Shown here: piece by piece, positions 7,551 through 9,943 of the stretch
How positions within the stretch are numbered: position 1 is the stretch's first letter
How the letters are laid out: every line of letters begins with the position of its first letter
DNA from: Candidatus Zipacnadia bacterium
Lineage (GTDB): Bacteria; Armatimonadota; Zipacnadia; Zipacnadales; Zipacnadaceae
Length of the DNA stretch: 9,943 nucleotides
Assembly (NCBI GenBank): GCA_029821515.1
Contig: JALGTD010000062.1
Coordinates: 1-9,943, forward strand
Direction of reading: 5' to 3'
Made by a program: the position numbers and the translations under genes
The notes under the pieces: model-generated
The model's input: the letters and a program-made list of their open reading frames with translations, nothing else
What the model was told of the DNA's origin: nothing
Database searches by the model: none

Positions 7551-7898
7551 CTATTCTTCCCCGCCAGAAGAAGATTCGGTCACTGGCTGAGCAGCATAGG
7601 GACTGGGCAGGACCTGGGGCAGGCCTGCAGCCACCGACTGCGCCCACTTTTCAGCTAAGGCCTGGGCTGAGGCGGCTCCGGCATTGGCCGCATCTACGTC
7701 GTAGGCCGTAATGAGGCGATGCTCTGCCACATAGATAGTGGGCTGGCCGCGGACGTCACCGACGCGGACCGGGCCGCTGATGCCCCCCGAGAGAATCTCG
7801 GTGATGCGGGCATCAACAATCTCGGCGCGGACCGGCAGAGTGACTCCGCCGCCGTTGCCAGGTATCTCGAAGAACTCAACCCCACCAACTGCAATCAT
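7551..7898 (-). CDS. Small protein resembling the extra-membrane N-terminal domain of some MscS-like channels, 115 aa; function unknown
   Basis: I do not recognise a named gene. The translation starts MIAVGGVEFFEI, then has VRAEIVDARITEIL (23-36), a VRVGDVRGQPTIYVAEHRL beta-rich stretch (44-62) with the phrase LITAYDVDAANAG (62-74), and LAEKWAQSV (81-89) before a low-complexity Pro/Ser/Gly/Glu tail. This order (G-x-x-F, then RAxxIxxRL, G-P-x-I-Y-V, TxxDA, a helix with W) recalls the extracytoplasmic domain in front of the channel of certain cyanobacterial and related MscS proteins. That is from memory, not a search. No signal peptide or membrane segment is seen. The ATG at 7898 is chosen because AGGAG (7911-7907) precedes it by eight bases and because ATG overlaps the uppS stop as ATGA. 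An upstream in-frame ATG at 7937 lies within uppS without a clear ribosome site. Confidence 0.72.
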   Translation of the reverse strand: MIAVGGVEFFEIPGNGGGVTLPVRAEIVDARITEILSGGISGPVRVGDVRGQPTIYVAEHRLITAYDVDAANAGAASAQALAEKWAQSVAAGLPQVLPSPYAAQPVTESSSGGEE

Positions 7899-8707
7899 CC
7901 CGCTAGCTCCTGCCGGCCACCAGCCCACCGAGGGCACGTCTTCGTAACTGCCGTAGAGCCTTCGGGAACACCACCGAAACGCCGCTGCCGGCTACTGTAT
8001 TCTTCAATTGCCTCAAGCAGGTGAGCGGCGGTAAAATCGGGCCACAACACCGGCATCACTACCATCTCGGCGTAAGCAATCTCCCACAGCAGGAAATTGC
8101 TGACGCGCATCTCCCCGCCGGGACGAATTATGAGGTCAGGGTCGGGCAGGTCCGGCGCATATAAATGATCGGCGAAAAGCTGCTCATCAATATCCGCTGG
8201 TGAGATATCGCCTGCTTCTACTTGCTGGGCGAGGGCGCGGGTGGCGTCAATAATCTCGGCCCGGCCCCCGTAGTTAACCAGCAGATTCAGGATCAGTCCC
8301 TGGTTGCCAGCAGTATCCTCTTCCACCTCATCGAGAACTCGACGCAGAGATCCGGGCAGTCCCGCACGGCGGCCGGAAGCAATAAAGCGGATATCACCGG
8401 CAACCGCCGCCTGCAGCTCTTCACGCAGCGCCACTTCAATTAGTTCCATCAACCCCTCAACTTCAGGGATGGGCCGCTGCCAGTTCTGGGCACTGAAAGT
8501 ATATAACGAGAGAACTTCGACGTCCAGTTTGGTGCAGGCCTCGATCACCCTCCGGGCAGCATTACGGCCCTCCAGGTGACCGTCCATTCGGCTGAGGCCA
8601 TGGTGCTCGGCCCAGCGGCCATTGCCGTCCATTATTATAGCAATGTGCGCGGGGACCTCGCAGTCCGCCGGGAGTTCGTTTGTCAAATCAGTGACCGGTT
8701 CCGACAA
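7895..8707 (-). CDS. uppS: Isoprenyl transferase / undecaprenyl diphosphate synthase, 270 aa
   Basis: This cis-prenyltransferase condenses isopentenyl diphosphate units onto farnesyl diphosphate to make the C55 lipid carrier for peptidoglycan and other surface polymers. Motifs in order are HIAIIMDGNGRWA (21-33, with catalytic Asp27), GHLEGRNA (43-50), YTFSAQNWQRP (69-79), NYGGRAEI (145-152), IIRPGGEMRVSNFLLW (193-208) and AYAEM (211-215), then WPDF and RRFGG. Known functional residues Asn75, Trp76, Arg78, Glu82, Arg195, Glu199 and Glu214 are present. Two motif positions are unusual: FSAQNW where FSTENW or FSSENW is common, and RPGGE where RTSGE or RTGGE is common. The start is inferred as TTG at 8707 with AGGAG twelve bases upstream, which is rather far. 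An in-frame TGA lies about 40 bases upstream, and the only later ATG falls inside the active-site motif. Its stop overlaps the next gene as ATGA. Confidence 0.96.
   Translation of the reverse strand: MSEPVTDLTNELPADCEVPAHIAIIMDGNGRWAEHHGLSRMDGHLEGRNAARRVIEACTKLDVEVLSLYTFSAQNWQRPIPEVEGLMELIEVALREELQAAVAGDIRFIASGRRAGLPGSLRRVLDEVEEDTAGNQGLILNLLVNYGGRAEIIDATRALAQQVEAGDISPADIDEQLFADHLYAPDLPDPDLIIRPGGEMRVSNFLLWEIAYAEMVVMPVLWPDFTAAHLLEAIEEYSSRQRRFGGVPEGSTAVTKTCPRWAGGRQELAG
7907..7911 (-). promoter_or_regulatory. Ribosome binding site that fixes the start of the 115-residue gene
   Basis: The minus strand reads AGGAGCTAGCGGGATG: an AGGAG core eight bases before the ATG at 7898. It lies within the last codons of uppS and supports the short start over the longer frame beginning at 7937. 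Confidence 0.6.
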
Positions 8708-8764
8708 TGATTGCCCACACTCCTGTAAGTAGTTGACTGTTCACGAGCCGTTGCTAAAGCCTGT

Positions 8765-8989
8765 TCAGTCAGCCTCAGCACAGCCGAGACTAATCTGCCG
8801 GGCGACTATGAGCGTTACAGTATCCTGCCGGACACGACGCTGTTGAATAACCCGCAACGGGCCGGTCGGCGCCTGATGAGGTGGCGGCGGCCCGCTTTGC
8901 TCTATTCCTACCTGCCAATCTGCATCGCGCAGTAAGCGCCGCGCGCTCGTCAGCTCGCGCCCGACGGTGTCAGGTGCCGCTTTCATCAT
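8765..8989 (-). CDS. Single-domain PASTA-like small protein, 74 aa
   Basis: The translation has the outline of one PASTA domain: VGRELTSARRLLRDADWQVG (9-28), a proline-rich turn, then LRVIQQRRVRQDTVTLIVAR (45-64). This follows the family plan of a small-residue helix, a GxxV strand, a loop, V-x-x-Q and a TVxLxV strand. PASTA domains usually bind peptidoglycan as extracellular tails of Ser/Thr kinases and penicillin-binding proteins. Here it stands alone with no signal peptide or membrane segment, so an extracytoplasmic role is not supported. The usual glycine after the first helix is replaced (DADW). Its ATG at 8989 overlaps the frr TGA as ATGA, and a second ATG follows at 8986; GAGG and GGGAG inside the frr end serve as ribosome sites. 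It lies 57 bases before uppS, within the operon. The family call is moderate and no function is assigned. Confidence 0.7.
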   Translation of the reverse strand: MMKAAPDTVGRELTSARRLLRDADWQVGIEQSGPPPPHQAPTGPLRVIQQRRVRQDTVTLIVARQISLGCAEAD

Positions 8990-9540
8990 ATCTCCCGGAC
9001 CTCGGTGATCTTCTCTTCGACCGCCTGGTCTATCTTCTCAATGAATTCGTCAGTCATCTCCTGGACTTCGGCTTTGCCCCGCCTGATCTCGTCTTCGGAA
9101 AGCCCTTCATCTTGCTCCATCTTGTCAATACCGTCATTAGCCTCGCGCCGGATATTGCGGATTGTCACCCGCTCCTCTTCGGCCATCTTCTGGACCAGTT
9201 TGACCAGTTCTTCGCGACGCTCCTCGGTAAGTGAGGGTAACGTCAGTCGGATGATATTGCCGTCGCTGCTGGGCGTAAGTCGTAGATCGGAGGTCAGGAT
9301 AGCCTTTTCGATGGCCTCGAGGCTGGATTTGTCCCAGGGCGTGATGGTAATGAGACGGGCTTCAGGTACTGATACGGTAGCCAACTGGTTGATAGGCAGC
9401 TTCGAGCCGTAGTAGTCAACCTTGACGGGTTTAAGAATTGCTGGAGAGGCCCGACCGGTGCGCACGGTGCCCAGTTGCTCCTGAAAGTCTTCCAGTGCCT
9501 GCTGCATTTTGCCCTTGTGGGCAGTAATAAGCCGATCCAT
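8986..9540 (-). CDS. frr: Ribosome recycling factor, 184 aa
   Basis: RRF acts with EF-G to split post-termination ribosomes from mRNA, and is essential in bacteria. The length (184) matches the family norm of about 185. Domain I, the three-helix bundle, is formed by residues about 1-30 and 105-184, with the N-terminal helix running through TVRTGRASP (25-33) and the conserved IRNIRREAND segment (127-136). Domain II, the beta-rich part, covers about 31-104, with VDYYGSKLPINQLATVSVPEAR and ITPWDKS. The start is ATG at 9540, backed by a strong AAGGAGG Shine-Dalgarno. It follows pyrH by 39 bases, the standard order, and its stop overlaps the start of the small PASTA-like gene. Confidence 0.98.
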   Translation of the reverse strand: MDRLITAHKGKMQQALEDFQEQLGTVRTGRASPAILKPVKVDYYGSKLPINQLATVSVPEARLITITPWDKSSLEAIEKAILTSDLRLTPSSDGNIIRLTLPSLTEERREELVKLVQKMAEEERVTIRNIRREANDGIDKMEQDEGLSEDEIRRGKAEVQEMTDEFIEKIDQAVEEKITEVREI

Positions 9541-9547
9541 ACAATCT

Positions 9548-9554
9548 CCTCCTT
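9548..9554 (-). promoter_or_regulatory. Strong Shine-Dalgarno of frr
   Basis: The minus strand carries AAGGAGG seven bases before the frr ATG, the best match to the anti-Shine-Dalgarno in the window. It indicates high translation of this essential gene and fixes its start. Confidence 0.75.
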
Positions 9555-9579
9555 ATCACAAAATTGACAAGCCAATCGC

Positions 9580-9943
9580 TCAGGCCTCAGCTTGCTCGTC
9601 GGAAAAGACTGTCTCACAGTCGCCAACATAAGTGCCAACAGCCTCGCCGGCAAGCAGCCGCTGAAGATTGCCTTCAGGGGCCAGGTTACAGACGACAATG
9701 GGCAGCCGGTTGTCCATACTCAGCGAAATAGCCGTCGAGTCCATAACCTTCAGCCCCTGACTGAGAACATCCAGGTAGCTTATAGCCGCAAAAAGCCGTG
9801 CGTCGTCGTGCTGTTGCGGATCTTTATCGTAGACGCCGTCAACATCGGTGGCCTTGATTATGACACCAGCACCGACCTCGGCGCCGCGCAGCACCGCCGC
9901 AGTATCGGTAGTAAAGAAGGGACTGCCGGTGCCGGCAGCAAAG
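9580..9943 (-). CDS. pyrH: UMP kinase, C-terminal part (5' end beyond the right edge)
   Basis: The last 120 codons are present. The open frame continues to the edge, starting FAAGTGSPFFTTDTAAVLRG, followed by IIKATDVDGVYDKDP, SYLDVLSQGLKVMDSTAISL and the LPIVVCNL and GTYVGD region. These are the hallmarks of bacterial UMP kinase, a hexameric amino-acid-kinase-fold enzyme that converts UMP to UDP and is regulated by GTP and UTP. The usual GTGNPFFTTD reads GTGSPFFTTD. The protein continues about 14 residues past the GTxV end typical of the family (acidic, ending EQAEA). A GTG at 9894 could be read as a start but is internal. It is followed by frr, as in most bacteria. Confidence 0.97.
   Translation of the reverse strand, partial: FAAGTGSPFFTTDTAAVLRGAEVGAGVIIKATDVDGVYDKDPQQHDDARLFAAISYLDVLSQGLKVMDSTAISLSMDNRLPIVVCNLAPEGNLQRLLAGEAVGTYVGDCETVFSDEQAEA

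Noticed and set aside
7551..7937. Longer version of the 115-residue gene starting 13 codons earlier
   Set aside because: The start at 7937 lies well inside uppS without a clear ribosome site, whereas 7898 has AGGAG at eight bases and an ATGA overlap.
1..9943. Mobile element, prophage, CRISPR or defence system
   Set aside because: No transposase, integrase, spaced direct repeats or defence domains seen; gene order and composition look like uniform core chromosome.

Overview
This window looks like a chromosomal housekeeping segment from an outer-membrane-bearing (diderm) bacterium of moderately high GC. Every gene I can support reads on the minus strand. In transcription order, from the right edge leftwards, they are: the 3' part of pyrH (UMP kinase), frr (ribosome recycling factor), a 74-residue PASTA-like small protein, uppS (undecaprenyl diphosphate synthase), a 115-residue protein of unassigned function, thiL (thiamine-monophosphate kinase), lipA (lipoyl synthase), an exceptionally long tamB-like gene (1729 codons), and, across a 217-base gap with its own promoter, the first 36 codons of an ECF-type sigma factor.

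The first seven genes are packed like one operon. frr and the small PASTA-like gene share an ATGA stop/start overlap, and so do uppS and the 115-residue gene. The other gaps are 18 to 57 bases. pyrH, frr and uppS are the classical bacterial cluster linking nucleotide supply and ribosome recycling to cell-wall lipid carrier synthesis. thiL and lipA make two cofactors (thiamine diphosphate and lipoate) that work together in 2-oxoacid dehydrogenases. The tamB gene follows lipA after 83 bases. It starts at a GTG that overlaps the stop of a possible 23-codon leader ORF.

The TamB-type protein, with an N-terminal membrane anchor, a long beta-rich groove and a C-terminal TamB domain, is the reason to infer an outer membrane. 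Taxonomy cannot be settled from this window. A small PASTA-like gene between frr and uppS, combined with TamB, would suit a diderm Terrabacteria lineage such as Armatimonadota or a diderm Firmicute, but this is a guess.

Mobile elements, CRISPR arrays, tRNA or rRNA genes and defence genes were not seen. The points most worth a second look are the orphan domain protein between uppS and thiL, the PASTA-like mini-protein, the possible micro-ORF coupled to tamB, and the promoter/dyad arrangement in front of the sigma factor gene. I found no clear evidence of a wholly new system.
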